From Eurosta solidaginis (taxonomy: Eukaryota; Arthropoda; Insecta; Diptera; Tephritidae), in the NCBI RefSeq assembly GCF_040869045.1, contig NC_090319.1, positions 266,988,897-267,052,896 on the forward strand: DNA of 64,000 bases. Direction: 5' to 3'. Under the pieces are notes generated by a model. That model had not been told where the DNA came from, did not search any database, and saw nothing but the letters and a program-made list of their open reading frames with translations. Positions 1 through 10,745 of this stretch are shown here, in pieces (position 1 is the first letter of the stretch; each line of letters starts with the position of its first letter). The position numbers were made by a program, and so were the translations under genes.

Positions 1-223
1 TCTCCACAGTCATCCAATTATTATCCAACTTTTAAGAGACTTTGAGAAATGCAAAGTTCTCAAATGAAAATTCAACATATTTTTCCAGTTGATATCCTAC
101 ACGGGATATCGAGTTGAGGTGGAGTCGAAAATCTCAAGGTGGTACTATCAAAACCAAAAGCTGCTTATTGTGAGAAATAAACACTTGGTGATAGCAGTAA
201 TGAATTAATCAATCAAAAATAAA

Positions 224-253
224 TTATGTATATATATATATATATATATATAT
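224..253. repeat. (TA)n microsatellite
   Basis: Uninterrupted alternating T and A following atgtatata. Simple dinucleotide repeat with no gene nearby. Confidence 0.9.
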
Positions 254-350
254 GAGGTGGGTTTTGTCTAAGGATGGGGTAGCGCTCAGTCATTCCAGGG
301 TCGAGTAAAGGTCCCACAAACCCCTACTGAATAAATACACAATATCTATG

Positions 351-1478
351 TGTTACGAACACTCGCACACACGGTTCGGGAGGCAGGAGAGCGGCTTACG
401 GTAGCTGAGGGGGGATCGGTAGAGCGGTTGAACGGTGTTGGGTAGTGGACGGATTAGTACGGCGGTATGGAAGTAGTAGCGAGATCAGCACGGCGGCAGT
501 GTAGTGGCGGACGGATTACTACGGCGGGATGGAAGCAGCGACGGCACCAGCAAAGCGGGATCAGCACGGCGGATGGACGGCGGTAGGATAGCGGACGGCC
601 AACGAGCGACATAGCAGCCGCGGGACGGAAGCAGCGGAGACACCAGATGGGCGACGATGCAACGGCAGCGGCGGTGGGCTACGGAGCGCGTACCAGGGCG
701 AATGCCAAACAGAAAGTAGGCTGGTAACGGGTTTTACCTGGGCAGTGGTTGGCTGTTCCGGTTAGGGTAGTCGGCGGGATCGGTAGTCGTCGGCAGGATC
801 GGTAGTCTCCGGCGGTATCGGCGGGATCGGTGGTAGCGGACGGGCGGGAGACCTGCAAGAGACTGCGGGGACTCGGGTTAGTGCTGGTTTCACCGCTGTA
901 TACCCCCGCCTCCCTACTTTCACGATAGATAGAAGGTGAACGAGGGGGGCGGGGACTGTACCAGCCGAAACACCGTGGATCGATCCGTGGGTGGAGGGGG
1001 TCGTGCGGGCGGCGACCCATTCCTAGCTAGGCCAGGGCGACTGAGGTAGATAGTCCGAAGACACCAACCACGTCGTCCAGCCCAGGTGGAGGGTGACCCG
1101 CGCCACGACAGCGCCCCTTCCACTCAGCTAGCTAGCCAGAGTGGCAATTTTGTCTTTAAAAAGACAACCACTACCGCTGGCTCACCTGCGAGGACTGAAT
1201 TGCAAAATACAAAATTCACTCCTTTTATACAGTTTGTGCTGCAAAATGCTGGAGAAATACACCACTATTGTGGTGATTGTCTTTTTGCTGGAAAAATACA
1301 CCACTGGCATGCCATCAGCTGTTGGTTTCATATGGCCATTTACCATATGATGGTTGTGTTGTTGCTGCCTGCCATCAGTTGTTGGTTGTTGGCTATGCTA
1401 TAGAAAGAAATACAGGAGGCTCAGGCGTAAGTGGAAAAGGAAGTACAGGGGATTATATTATTGTAACGCTAGGTTACA
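351..1478 (-). repeat. Candidate solo LTR, GC-rich, 1.13 kb
   Basis: On the plus strand the segment begins TGTTACGAAC and ends TAGGTTACA, so it is bounded by TG...CA. Read on the minus strand, a TATA-type box GTATAAAAGG lies at 1221-1230, followed by a long GC-rich tract (about 355-1130) in strong contrast to the AT-rich surroundings. Flanks are TATG on the left and TATA on the right, an imperfect 4-bp target duplication at best. No internal coding region is attached on either side. ORFs inside are low-complexity Arg/Pro/Gly translations of CGG-type repeats and are not credible genes. It could instead be another kind of GC-rich repeat; the LTR call rests only on termini and TATA placement. 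Confidence 0.35.
765..840. repeat. Short minisatellite of cggcgggatcggtagt-like units
   Basis: Three to four imperfect copies of a roughly 20-bp GC-rich unit (cggcgggatcggtagt, cggcaggatcggtagt, cggtatcggcgggatcgg). The wider tract 440-640 holds looser repeats built on gcggacggatta and gggatcagcacggcgg. Confidence 0.6.
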
Positions 1479-2170
1479 TATATTTTATTTTCGTGAAAAT
1501 ACTGTAGTATGGAATTTTACATTTGAGTCCAGTTAGAGACACACACGTTTTTAATTATTTTTTTTTTCATCTTAAGTAATAGCATTTTTGCTTTAAAAAA
1601 ATTCGCTCTTTTGCTGAGTACACCATGATTCTCAAGTTGAGCCACTGTTTCGTAAAAACTCTTAAGAATATAGAGGTACGCTAGCTATCAACCTGAGCTC
1701 TTCTGGTACCAAAACTCAAATGCTTATTGGGTATATTCGACGCCATTTCGAACAACGCAAATAACTGATGGGTTAGCTAGAGTTTAACCCTGCCAGATCG
1801 GCCGCTTAAGCTCAGCGTAAACTTAAGCTAAATTAGACTGAAAAACTGTAGAATAAGTTTAAGTGTATTTAAGTGACAAACTGAGTTGAACTTGTACTGA
1901 AAAACCGGACCTTAATATACTAGTTCATGGTACGGTAGCCTAATTCGTGTTGAAAAATCAAGTGAAAATTGCTACATTGTCTTGGCAATTAAATAATAAA
2001 ATTATAAAATGTGATTACCAAAATATTCCAAAAATTGTTCTCAATGAAGTATTCAAACACTTACTAGTATGAAAAATTCTAATCAATGAAGAAGGATGTT
2101 TGTTGAGTAGTTCGACTTTTGACTGCAAGGGTGATATTGGTCCACATTTCAGTTCCAAAACAAACAAATC
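1479..2170. other. No recognisable feature
   Basis: AT-rich sequence with short T runs (1555-1567). No credible coding region, RNA gene or repeat match to the rest of the window was seen. Confidence 0.5.
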
Positions 2171-2174
2171 CCAG

Positions 2175-2690
2175 TCCTATTGCAATGTTCATATAGGCAC
2201 TAGTAAGTAATCATATTTTGGTGTTGAATTATTTTGAAACTGCTGACTTTTTTCGATTAGAAACTTTTCGTACGAAGTAGAAATGGCGCCCAACGTGGGG
2301 AATACGCAAACATATGTTTCATATAGCAGTAAGATGTAGATCAGGGTAACATAAATATCGGTTTCCAAGGCAAGTTGCAAACAATCTTCCGTAATTGGTT
2401 CTCAAATAATATTTGTGGTATTTATCACTCGACCAAAAAAAAAAAAACAAAAATTATCTCATACCTATTGAAATATTCATATAATCATAAGAAAACTTAC
2501 TCAACTTGCTTTAAATCCTTTGCATAAGTGCAGACTTTTGTACCTTAGAAGCTTTTCTTACGACGGAAAAGATGCGCCCAACGTGAGGCATACAAATGTG
2601 GTTGATACTGAAGGTAAATAGTATTGGAGTAACTCGCATGGCATTTTACCAGGCAAGTTGTATAGAAGAAAGATGAAAACGAGAATGCCA
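2175..2690. repeat. Two diverged ~288-bp tandem units with a PBS-like motif
   Basis: Two direct units are recognisable. Unit 1 runs from about 2175 (cctattgcaatgttcata) and unit 2 from about 2464 (cctattgaaatattcata). Both contain a cgtacgaagtagaaatggcgcccaacg / cttacgacggaaaagatgcgcccaacg block, at 2286 and 2574, so the period is 288 bp. The block in unit 1, tggcgcccaacgtgggg (from 2284), matches the primer-binding motif of retroelements primed by tRNA-Lys, and unit 2 carries a diverged version. No LTR or polyprotein is visible beside it, so the origin stays open. Confidence 0.5.
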
Positions 2691-2698
2691 AATATCGA

Positions 2699-2932
2699 CT
2701 ACTGAGTGGAGTATCACCCTATCTCGGCTTTCATTTCGAAAACGTTTGAATAACGCCCTTTTTAAAATTTGTTTCAAAAACGTCCTATCAGAGTTTAATC
2801 AGTTCTTCAAACAAATCCTGAGATAGGGCGTTTTTCAAACAAATTCTTAAATAGGGCGTTATTCAAACGTTTTCTGAGAGAAGGTGTTTCCGCAAAAGAA
2901 ACCGAGATGGAGACATATTCCACTCAGCAGTT
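2699..2932. mobile_element. Palindromic MITE/foldback, 234 bp
   Basis: The two halves are inverted copies. The left half starts actactgagtggagtat and contains atctcgg, aaaacgtttgaataacgccc. The right half contains gggcgttattcaaacgtttt, ccgagat, and ends ccactcagcagt. Arms are diverged by small indels. No coding capacity. A related but decayed sequence lies at 13285-13545. Confidence 0.65.
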
Positions 2933-2981
2933 GATTAAGATTTAAAAAAAATTCTTGGAGAATATACAATTTTAACACAAA

Positions 2982-4623
2982 ACAAGTAAAACCGAACTTT
3001 ACATACTCAGCTGAGAGCTTTGGAGACAAAATAAGGGAAAATGGCCATTTAGCAAAATTAACCTAGGGTAACCCTGGAATTTGTTTGTATGGCATGGGTT
3101 TCAAATGGAAAGTATTAAAGAGTAGTTTAAAAGGGAGTGGGCTTTAGTTCTATAGGTGGACGTCTTTTCGATATATCGCCATAAGGGTAGACCTGGGGTG
3201 ACTCTAGAATGTGTTTGTACGATACGGGTATCAAATTACAGGTATTAATGAGGGTTTTAAAAGGGAGTGGCCCTTAGTTGTATATGTGAAGGCGTTTTCG
3301 AGATATCGACCAAAATCTGGACCAGGGTGGCTCAGATCATCATCTGTCGGGTACCGCTAATTTACTTATATATGTAGTACCATGAACAGTATTCCTGCCA
3401 CGATTCCAAGGGCTTTTGATTTCGCCCTGCAGAACTTTTTCATTTTCTTCTACTTAATATGGTAGGTGTCACACCCATTTTACAAAGTTTTTTCTAAAGT
3501 TATATTTTGCGTCAATAAACCAATCCAATTACCATGTTTCATCTCTTTTTTCATATCTGGTATAGAATTATGGCATTTTTTCATTTTTCGTAATTTTCGA
3601 TATCGAAAAAGTGGGCGTGGTCATAGTCAGGTTTCGGCCATTTTTTATACCAAGATAAATACGGATATATGATTATGCTCAAGTTATCTTGTTAACGGTC
3701 GAGCGGAAGGACAGGCAGTCGACTGTGTATAAAAACTGGGCGTGGCTTCAACCGATTTCTCCCATTTTCAGGGAAAACAGTTATCGTCATAGAATCTATG
3801 CCCCTTCCAAATTTCACAAGGATTTGTAAATTTTTGTTCGACTTATGGCATTAAAAGTGTTCTAGACGAATTAAATGAAAAAGGGCGGAGCCACGCCCAT
3901 TTTGAAATTTTCTTTTATTTTTGTATTTTGTTGCACCATATCATTACTGGGGTTGAATGTTGACATAATTTACTTATATACTGTAAAGATATTTCATTTT
4001 TTGTTAAAATTTTAATTTAAACAATTTTTTTTAAAGTGGGCGTATTCGTCGTCCGATTTTGATAATTTTTATTTGGCACACATATAGTAATAGTACAACG
4101 TGCCTGCCAAATTTCATAATGATATCTTCAACGACTGCCAAATTACAGCTTGCAAAACTTTTGAATTAACTTCTTTTAAAAGTGGGCGGTGCCACGCCCA
4201 TTGCCCAAAATTTTACTAATTTTCTATTTTTCGTCATAAGGTCAACGCACCTACCAAGCTTAATCGCTTTAGCCGTCTTTGGTAATGAATTATCGCCCTT
4301 TTTCGGTTTTTCGAAATTTTCGATATCGAAAAAGTGGGCGTGGTTGTGGTCCGATTTCGTTCATTTTAAATAGCGATCTGAGATGAGCACCCAGGAACCT
4401 ATATGGCAAATTTAACCAAGATACCTCAAAATTTACTCAAGTTATCTTGTTTGAGGACGGATGGACGGACGGACGGACATGGCTAAATGAATTTTTTTTC
4501 GCCCAGATCATTTCGATATACAGAAGTATATATCAATCTCGGTTAGTTTATGCCGTTACGGATTACCGTTATGCGAACAAAGTTAATATGCTCTGTGAGC
4601 TCTGCTCAGCTGAGTATAAAAAA
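2982..4623 (+). mobile_element. Family A hairpin-ended non-autonomous element, copy 1
   Basis: Starts at the aacaagtaa terminus and ends with agctctgctcagctgagtataaaa. The subterminal motif atactcagctgag near 3004 is inverted relative to the ctcagctgagtat near 4605-4617. It carries about two of the 130-bp units (roughly 3055-3340) that are amplified in the copies at 15.9 and 39.5 kb. It also has family hallmarks: several gtgggcgtgg / ccacgccca blocks, the cggtcgagcggaaggacag block at 3697 and a (GGAC)n run at 4455-4478. The hairpin end is partly deleted here. Short ORFs inside show no domain. Copies A2-A4 are at 15943, 39468 and 49799. Confidence 0.7.
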
Positions 4624-5158
4624 TTGTTTGTTTCTCAAAATTTTTTTCCGCTAGGATACTAGTTTTCTCAATTTATACACTTGCTTAAAAAAGCTTAAAT
4701 AAAGAGCTGCGCAACCCCTATATTTTTGTAGAACTTTTATTTTTGTTTTGCCATAAAGAAAATAATCAGATACAAATTCACACTTTGAAAATAAAAAAAA
4801 ATTTCATAGCATTCCCATATGCCCTCACATATAAATTAGATTCATATGAGAGTGCAAAGAAAAGGCACTTCCGTATGAAGCCAGAACACTTCGGTATGAT
4901 ATGTAAATTTACACTAGAAAATTGAAAACAAAAAATTTGTCAAGAATATTGTAGTACTAAGAAAACTTTTAATTCAAAATTTATTCATTAAGGAGACCAT
5001 CAAAATTCTTTAAACATTTAAAATAATTTTTTTTGTTCAATTTAAAAACGTTTCAGTTCAGTTCAATATAATGGTTTCGGATTTTGATATAAGCTTTCGA
5101 TTTTGTAGATGTTCTTATGCTCAACGTGTTTTCCTCACAAAATATATTATTTTTACTT
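4624..5158. other. No recognisable feature
   Basis: AT-rich spacer between two hairpin-ended repeats. Nothing supportable was seen on either strand. Confidence 0.5.
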
Positions 5159-6190
5159 GGATAACGGTTAGTTGTACAGGTATAAAGGAATCGATATATG
5201 TAGATATATACCAAAATCATCAGTATCGAAAAAAATTTTGATTGATGTCCGTCCGTTAATACGATAACTTTGGCAAATATTGAGATATCTTGCCCAAATA
5301 CGGTAGACGGGCTCAGAATAAGTTGGTGTTGAAAACGAGCGAAATCGGACGATAATCACGCCCACTTTTTAAATATATATAACATTTTGGAAAGCACAGA
5401 AAACCTGTTTATTTAGGAGATACAACTAATATGATGAAATTTTATGTGTGGACTGATATTGAGAGTCTTGATAAAAATAAAACTTTTTGAAAATGGGCGT
5501 CGCATCGCCCACTTGTGATAAAAACAATTTTACAAATATTATTAATCATAAATCAAAAATCCTTGAACCTCTCATAACAAAATACGATAGAGGGGTTGCC
5601 TTTACTATAAGGAATGCTTTGAAGAAGAATTAACGAAATCGGTTAAGAACCACCGCCACTTTTATATATAAGGTTTTTAAAAGGATCGTGTATGAATAAA
5701 ATAAGCTATATCTTTGCAAAACAGAGCTTTTTCATTTCCTAATTGGGATTATAACAAGAAAAAGCAAAATATTAAAATTTTTGAAAACGGGTGTGGGATT
5801 GCTTCTTTTTTGACCAAGCAATTTTCTATGTTTCAGGAGCCATAACTCGAAGAAAAATTAACGGATCGTAAAAAGAAATAGCAGGAAATATTTCTTGTAA
5901 AAATGGACGGGATCGGTTAAAGAAGACACACACTTTTATCTATAAAGTTGTTTAAAAGGGTCGTCGACTAGAACAATAAGCTATACCTTAGTGAAAAATA
6001 GTTTTTTATCAATGATATTTAATTTTCCAAGTTTTATTGTAAGAGGAAATTGGGAACATTTTTTTTATTAATGGGCGTACCCTTGTTACAAAATCCGAAA
6101 AACTAATTTATTTGAAATTAACTGTAGAATTGAAACTCATGCTGAGTATATAATGTTAGGTTACGCCCAAACTTAAACACTCTAACTTGT
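5159..6190 (-). mobile_element. Family B element, copy 1 (one end truncated)
   Basis: The left side begins inside the family at ggataacggttagttgtaca, so the tatactcag terminus is missing. The right side ends ataatgttaggttacgccc...aacttgt, the hairpin-type end, in degraded form. Internal modules (gggcgtcgcatcgccca at 5495, aaccaccgccacttttatata at 5648, and the aaaaagagcttt / cataactcgaagaaaaattaacg blocks) recur at 8.6-10.1 and 20.2-26.4 kb. The ends resemble family A while the interior differs. Non-coding. Confidence 0.65.
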
Positions 6191-7410
6191 TTATGTGTAA
6201 TTTCGCCTACTTAAAACGGGGCAGAATCTGCAGGATTCAGGTTAAATTTCTGAGTTCGGTAAGTCTTTTCTCCAGTAATGCATATAATACGCTTCGTACT
6301 AGAAACATTTGTTCGGGACGATTTATTTTTAACTATCAAACTTTTAGGCATGTGCGTTTTAATAGCTTCACACGACAGGCATGTCTTAACATTGGAAATA
6401 GATCCTAATTCGTTCTAGTTATTCGTGTGTACGTCGAATACTCCAGCAAAGCAGGAAAGCTGTGGACAGTGTTTAACTTTGGGCAGTTGCTGGACGTAAT
6501 ATAAATTTAAAAATGCTCAGAAAAACAAAATAGTACCATTCTTCAAATCAAATGATTTCAGCTAAAATTTAATAGAAGAAATATTGACGCTTCTCGCCAC
6601 ACGCGAGCGGCACAGAAACAAACCAACCAATTTTTAATCCACAAATTTTCTAAATTAAGCGCTTCAAGATTCAAATCTAATTCACTAAAATGCATCGAAA
6701 TCGTATTTATTACATTAGAGCTGACGATTTTCCGTTACAAAACCATCGCAGTATTGCCATTACAATAACACTTCTTTCATAACTACCCACATTCATTTTA
6801 CTTTTTCTAAGAAATTTAGCACAAAGCCAATGAAACAAAGTGGCTTTAAATTACTTTTGATGGTTCGTTTAATTCTCGTTTGTTGGAATTTCGCACCAAA
6901 GTAAATTAGTTGTGCACTACTGATTTTGATTGTTGTTGTGCGATAAATATTTTCAATGGCAACCAATATTTTCCGCATAATTCACGCAACTTTGCGCGCA
7001 ATTGCCGTGGCTTAAATGCTGTTAAATATATAATCGCGTGCTAATGAAAATTTAATTAATTTGAACTTACAATGAACTTGCTGTTTGCGATTTTAAATAA
7101 AAAATTATTATTTTATGGTGCGAAATTACAACAACACTCATTTAAGAGCATTTTGGTTAGAGCTTGCTATGTTATTGTTGTTGTAATTAATACTTTTTTG
7201 TTTGCATTGTTGAGTAGATTTGAAGGGGTTGTGCAGAGTTTTTGCTTTGAGACCCAAAATATGGACTTGGGTAGCATTGATGACGTGTGATAAAAGCTTC
7301 AAAGCAAAGTAGATTTAAGTGAAATATATTAACCCTTTTACGAGAGTTGGGCCAAAATGTGGACAAATAAACCCCTGAATGGAATATGAATAATACTTAA
7401 TTTTATAATA
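6191..7410. other. Probably single-copy spacer
   Basis: AT-rich, with short ORFs of no recognisable family. A 12-bp inverted match, aatttcgcacca near 6889 and tggtgcgaaatt near 7116, is the only structure noticed, and is too short to call an element. Confidence 0.4.
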
Positions 7411-7554
7411 TGTGACCCGGTCTATGAAAAGGTGGCTTATGACTCAAAAAAAATTACTACTACTAAGAAACTGAAGAAATGCATTGTTTATAACAGCTGT
7501 TTCTCTCAATTGCTTTTTTGAGTTATAAGCCACCTTTTCATAGACCGGGTCACA
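7411..7554. mobile_element. 144-bp MITE with ~41-bp terminal inverted repeats
   Basis: The left end tgtgacccggtctatgaaaa (7411) and the right end ttttcatagaccgggtcaca (to 7554) are perfect reverse complements there. The inverted repeat continues through ggtggcttat(g/a)actcaaaaaa for about 41 bp with one mismatch. TA flanks both sides (aataTA and TAtaca), consistent with a TA target duplication as in Tc1/mariner-like elements. The loop is only about 60 bp and non-coding, so the transcript would form a strong hairpin. Confidence 0.8.
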
Positions 7555-7890
7555 TATACATATCAAACGATGTTATGAATAACGGCTTTTACATAATGTA
7601 TATTTCACATCACTGAAACGGTTCGAAGATCAGGGCGCCCCATAAATAGCATCCCTACATAAAATGCGATTAGCCTGAATCGCAAAGAAATATGCGCCCT
7701 GCGAAAAATGCCATTTGTCTAGAATGTATCCGGGATAAGCCACAAAGGACTATGCGACTATAGACAGTTTTGGTACCTTTATTTGGTTTGGAGAGGTTAG
7801 TTTTTTGAGCATTTCCTATAGAGTGACCAATTGTAACTGTTTATGCCTGAACGGCTAGGGTTGGATTGGTTTTGTTTTTACCTTTGCGAG
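7555..7890. other. No recognisable feature
   Basis: Mixed-composition spacer. A few gcgccc/gcgattag-like words recur between 7645 and 7750, but not enough to define a repeat. Confidence 0.4.
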
Positions 7891-8115
7891 TACTGTCGGA
7901 CAGATCCTTTTCTGCTCTCCTTTATACCCTTATGGTAGCGATCGACACGTCCATTTGTACCTCTACGGGTCCTTCTGGACAAGTCCTCTTTGAACCACAA
8001 CTGATATTGTCGGACAGATCCTTTTCGTACACTTACGAGCACTATTGGACACGTCTTATGTTTTGCCGATGGGCACTGTCGGACAAGTACTTTATCTACC
8101 CGTATGGTAGTTCTT
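7891..8115 (+). repeat. Degenerate minisatellite around a gtcggacagatcc-type word
   Basis: Variants of gtcggacagatcctttt occur at about 7897, 7948, 7977, 8010, 8046 and 8079, spaced roughly 30-50 bp and separated by ytacggg/tatggtag words. The tract is open in one plus-strand frame (90 codons from 7866), giving a repetitive LSDRSFS-type peptide. That openness is probably a by-product of the repeat rather than a gene. Confidence 0.5.
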
Positions 8116-8276
8116 ACCGGTTTAATTCTTTTTTTTAGCTCTAATGCAATATTTGTAATTTGTTTCGTATTGGTATTGTTTCTTAAAATTAGCTACAAAA
8201 TTTCCAGCAGATTAATCTCATCTGTACACAAAAGGGACTACAAGGTATCAATTATAGCCCCATTTATACAAAAGAG

Positions 8277-8592
8277 GCCACCATCGTGCGGTGGTAGCGT
8301 GCTCCACCTACCACACTGACGATGCTGGATTAACACCGCAGACAAAGCAACATTAAAATTAAAAAAACAAGTTTTTTCAATTAAAAGAAAATTTTTCTAA
8401 GCAGGGTCGGCCCTCGGCAGTGATTTGGCAAACAATCCGAGTGTATTTCTGCCATGAAAAGCTTCTCAGTGAAAACTCAGCCGCCTTGAAGATGCAGATC
8501 GGAGTCGGCATAAAACATGTAAGTCCCGTCCCGCCAATTTGTAGAAAAAATGAAAAAGGAGAACGACGCAAATTGGAAGAGAAGCGCTGTAC
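8277..8592 (+). mobile_element. tRNA-derived SINE, copy 1 (3' end lost)
   Basis: Matches the SINE at 57003-57350 across most of its length: tRNA-like head gtgcggtggtagcgtgct, then tttttcaattaaaagaaaatt, gccatgaaaagctt, gtcggcataaaacatgta and gacgcaaattggaagagaagc. The B-box region is degraded (ggattaacaccgc instead of gggttcgcacccc). The 3' end stops abruptly at about 8592, where family B sequence begins. Confidence 0.8.
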
Positions 8593-10112
8593 TTTGATTG
8601 GATAACGGTTGGATGTACAGTTATGAAGGAAACGAGATATATATAGACTTCCATATATCAAAATCATCAGTATCAAAAAAAAAATTGATTGAGCCATGTC
8701 CGTCCGTCCTTCCATTCGTCCGTCTTTCCATCTGACCGTTAACACGATAACTTGAGGAAATATTGAGATATCTTCACCAAATTTGGTACACGGACTTACC
8801 TGGACCCAGAATAGATTGGCATTGAAAATGATCGAAATCGGATGATAACCACGCCCACTTTTTATATATATAACTCTTTGGAAAACATAAAAAACATGAT
8901 TATTTAGTAAATAATACACATAGAATATTGAAATTTTACGTGTGGACTTATATGGAGACTCTTGATACAAATTTGAAAAAAAAAACTTTAAATGGGCGTG
9001 GCAACGCCCACTTGTGATAAAATCAATTTTACAAATATTATTAATCATAAATCAAAAATCGTTAAACCTATCGTAACAAAATTCGGCAGAGAGGTTGCCT
9101 TTACTATAAGGAATGCTTTGAAGAAAAATTAACGAAATCGGTTAACGCCCACTTTTATATAAAAGATTTTTAATAGGGTCGTGGACGAACAAAATAAGCT
9201 ATGTCTTTGCAAAATAGAGCGTTAGATTAATGGTATTTCATTTCCCAAATGGATTTATAACAATAAATAGGAAAAAATTCCAATTTAAAAAAATGGGCGT
9301 GGCACTGCCCCTTTTATAGCTAAGCAATATTTCGGGAGCCATAACTCGAAGAAAAATTAACGGATCGTAATAAAATTGGGTACACAAATTTTCCCTATAG
9401 CAGGAAATATTTCTACAAAAAATGGACGAGATCGGTTAAAGACCACGCCCACTTTTATATAAAAGATTTTTAAGAAGGTCGTAGACGAAAATAATATGCT
9501 ATATCTTAGAGAAAAAGAGCTTTATATCAATAGAATTTTACTTCCTAAATTTAGTTATAACATTAAATTAGAACACTAAAATTTTTGAAAATGGGTATGG
9601 CAGCGCTCCTTTTTTTCTAAGCAATTTTCAATGTCTCGGGAGCCATAACAAAATTTACATATCGTAACAAAATTGGGTACATTTTCCTTACACCAGGAAA
9701 TATATCTAGTAAAAATGGATAAGATTGATTAAGGACCACGCCCACTTTTATATAAATGACTTAAAAAAGGGTCGTAGGCAAAAAAAATATGTTAAATCTT
9801 AGCGAAAAATAGTTTTGTACCAATCGTATTTTTATTGTTCTGTTATATCTTTATTTTAAAATAAACTGTAGGGAAATCCCCATATCTGATGGAAAACTGC
9901 ATTATTACCCGCTCAAGGTCATTGGTGTTAGCCTCTGTATCATTTTTGCTTCTTTTAAACGGAAATTAGTTCAGAATAGAACCACATGTATATGTATTAT
10001 TGCGCAGCCTTGTAACACTATTAAGCACACAAAACAAACAACAACAGCATTTAAAGTGTACAGCTGGGTATATAATGTTCGATGTCACCCGAACTTAGAC
10101 TTCCTTACTTGT
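8592..10112 (-). mobile_element. Family B element, copy 2
   Basis: Begins at actttgattggataacgg without the tatactcag terminus and ends ataatgttcgatgtcacccgaacttagac...ccttacttgt. It is the longest family B copy here. Four internal modules each carry ccacgcccacttttatat or gggcgtggcaacgccca. A run of cgtccgtcc-type repeats lies at 8697-8735. The interior carries no RT, transposase or helicase motif. Orientation is given with the hairpin end as 3' by convention. Confidence 0.75.
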
Positions 10113-10179
10113 TTTCAATTAGATTTGGTTTTTATGCTTCTAGAATGCATCTGGTTTCATTCAGTACACCTGAACATAT

Positions 10180-10745
10180 TGGGGCGAATATTAGCAGTTC
10201 TATACATCACTATGCTGCTACTAAATAAATCCAAAACAATAATAAACCAACCAGCCACACATATGTACATGTACAATCAAAGCAAGCAGCCGCACACACA
10301 CATAACCAGCAGCTTGAAGCAATAGATTGTTTCACATACACATAAGTAGTCAACAGATAACAGCGAAGAAGAAAGAAAAACAATCACTCATCACGTTATC
10401 ATCAACTAAGAGCAGAAGTTGTTACCCCCACATACACGCGCATATAGCTAAGTAACCAAGTATGAGATACAACTGTTTTGAAAACTCTAGACCTTAGGAG
10501 AAATATGCAAACAAGACAACAGAGAGTATAAAAGCAGCGCAAGCTGAGGTATAATTAGTCAGTTTTATTTTAATTTGTTTTTAGTGAAGTACGCGATAAT
10601 TGAAAGTGTGAAGTACTACTCCCAAAGCAGTCTAAATAAAGAATGCTTTGTTATACTGAATATTTGAGTTATTTATTCGACAGTTCAGAGATTCGAACAT
10701 TATCAGAAGCTGCATAATATTCAGAAATTCCGAAAATTCGTTAGA
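10180..10745 (+). repeat. Solo LTR, ATAT-targeting family, copy 1
   Basis: Starts tggggcgaatattagc after the flank ATAT (10176-10179). Contains a TATA box in gagtataaaagcagcgcaag at about 10526 and a poly(A) signal taaataaagaatg at about 10632. It ends near ccgaaaattcgttaga. The downstream flank is not ATAT, so this end is altered or rearranged. Homologous to LTRs at 25380, 30040 and 56028. No internal region is adjacent. Confidence 0.75.

Noticed and set aside
679..1123. Overlapping open frames of 113 and 67 codons in the GC-rich tract
   Set aside because: Translations are low-complexity Arg/Pro/Ser strings from CGG-type repeats; GC-rich sequence has few stops by chance.
4455..4478. (GGAC)n run as an independent microsatellite
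   Set aside because: The same run sits at the same place in each family A/B copy (8697, 16095, 20363, 39613, 50650), so it is part of the element.
8377..9048. 223-codon minus-strand ORF
   Set aside because: It spans the joint between a SINE and family B and just reads through repeats; the same peptide fragments occur at other repeat copies.
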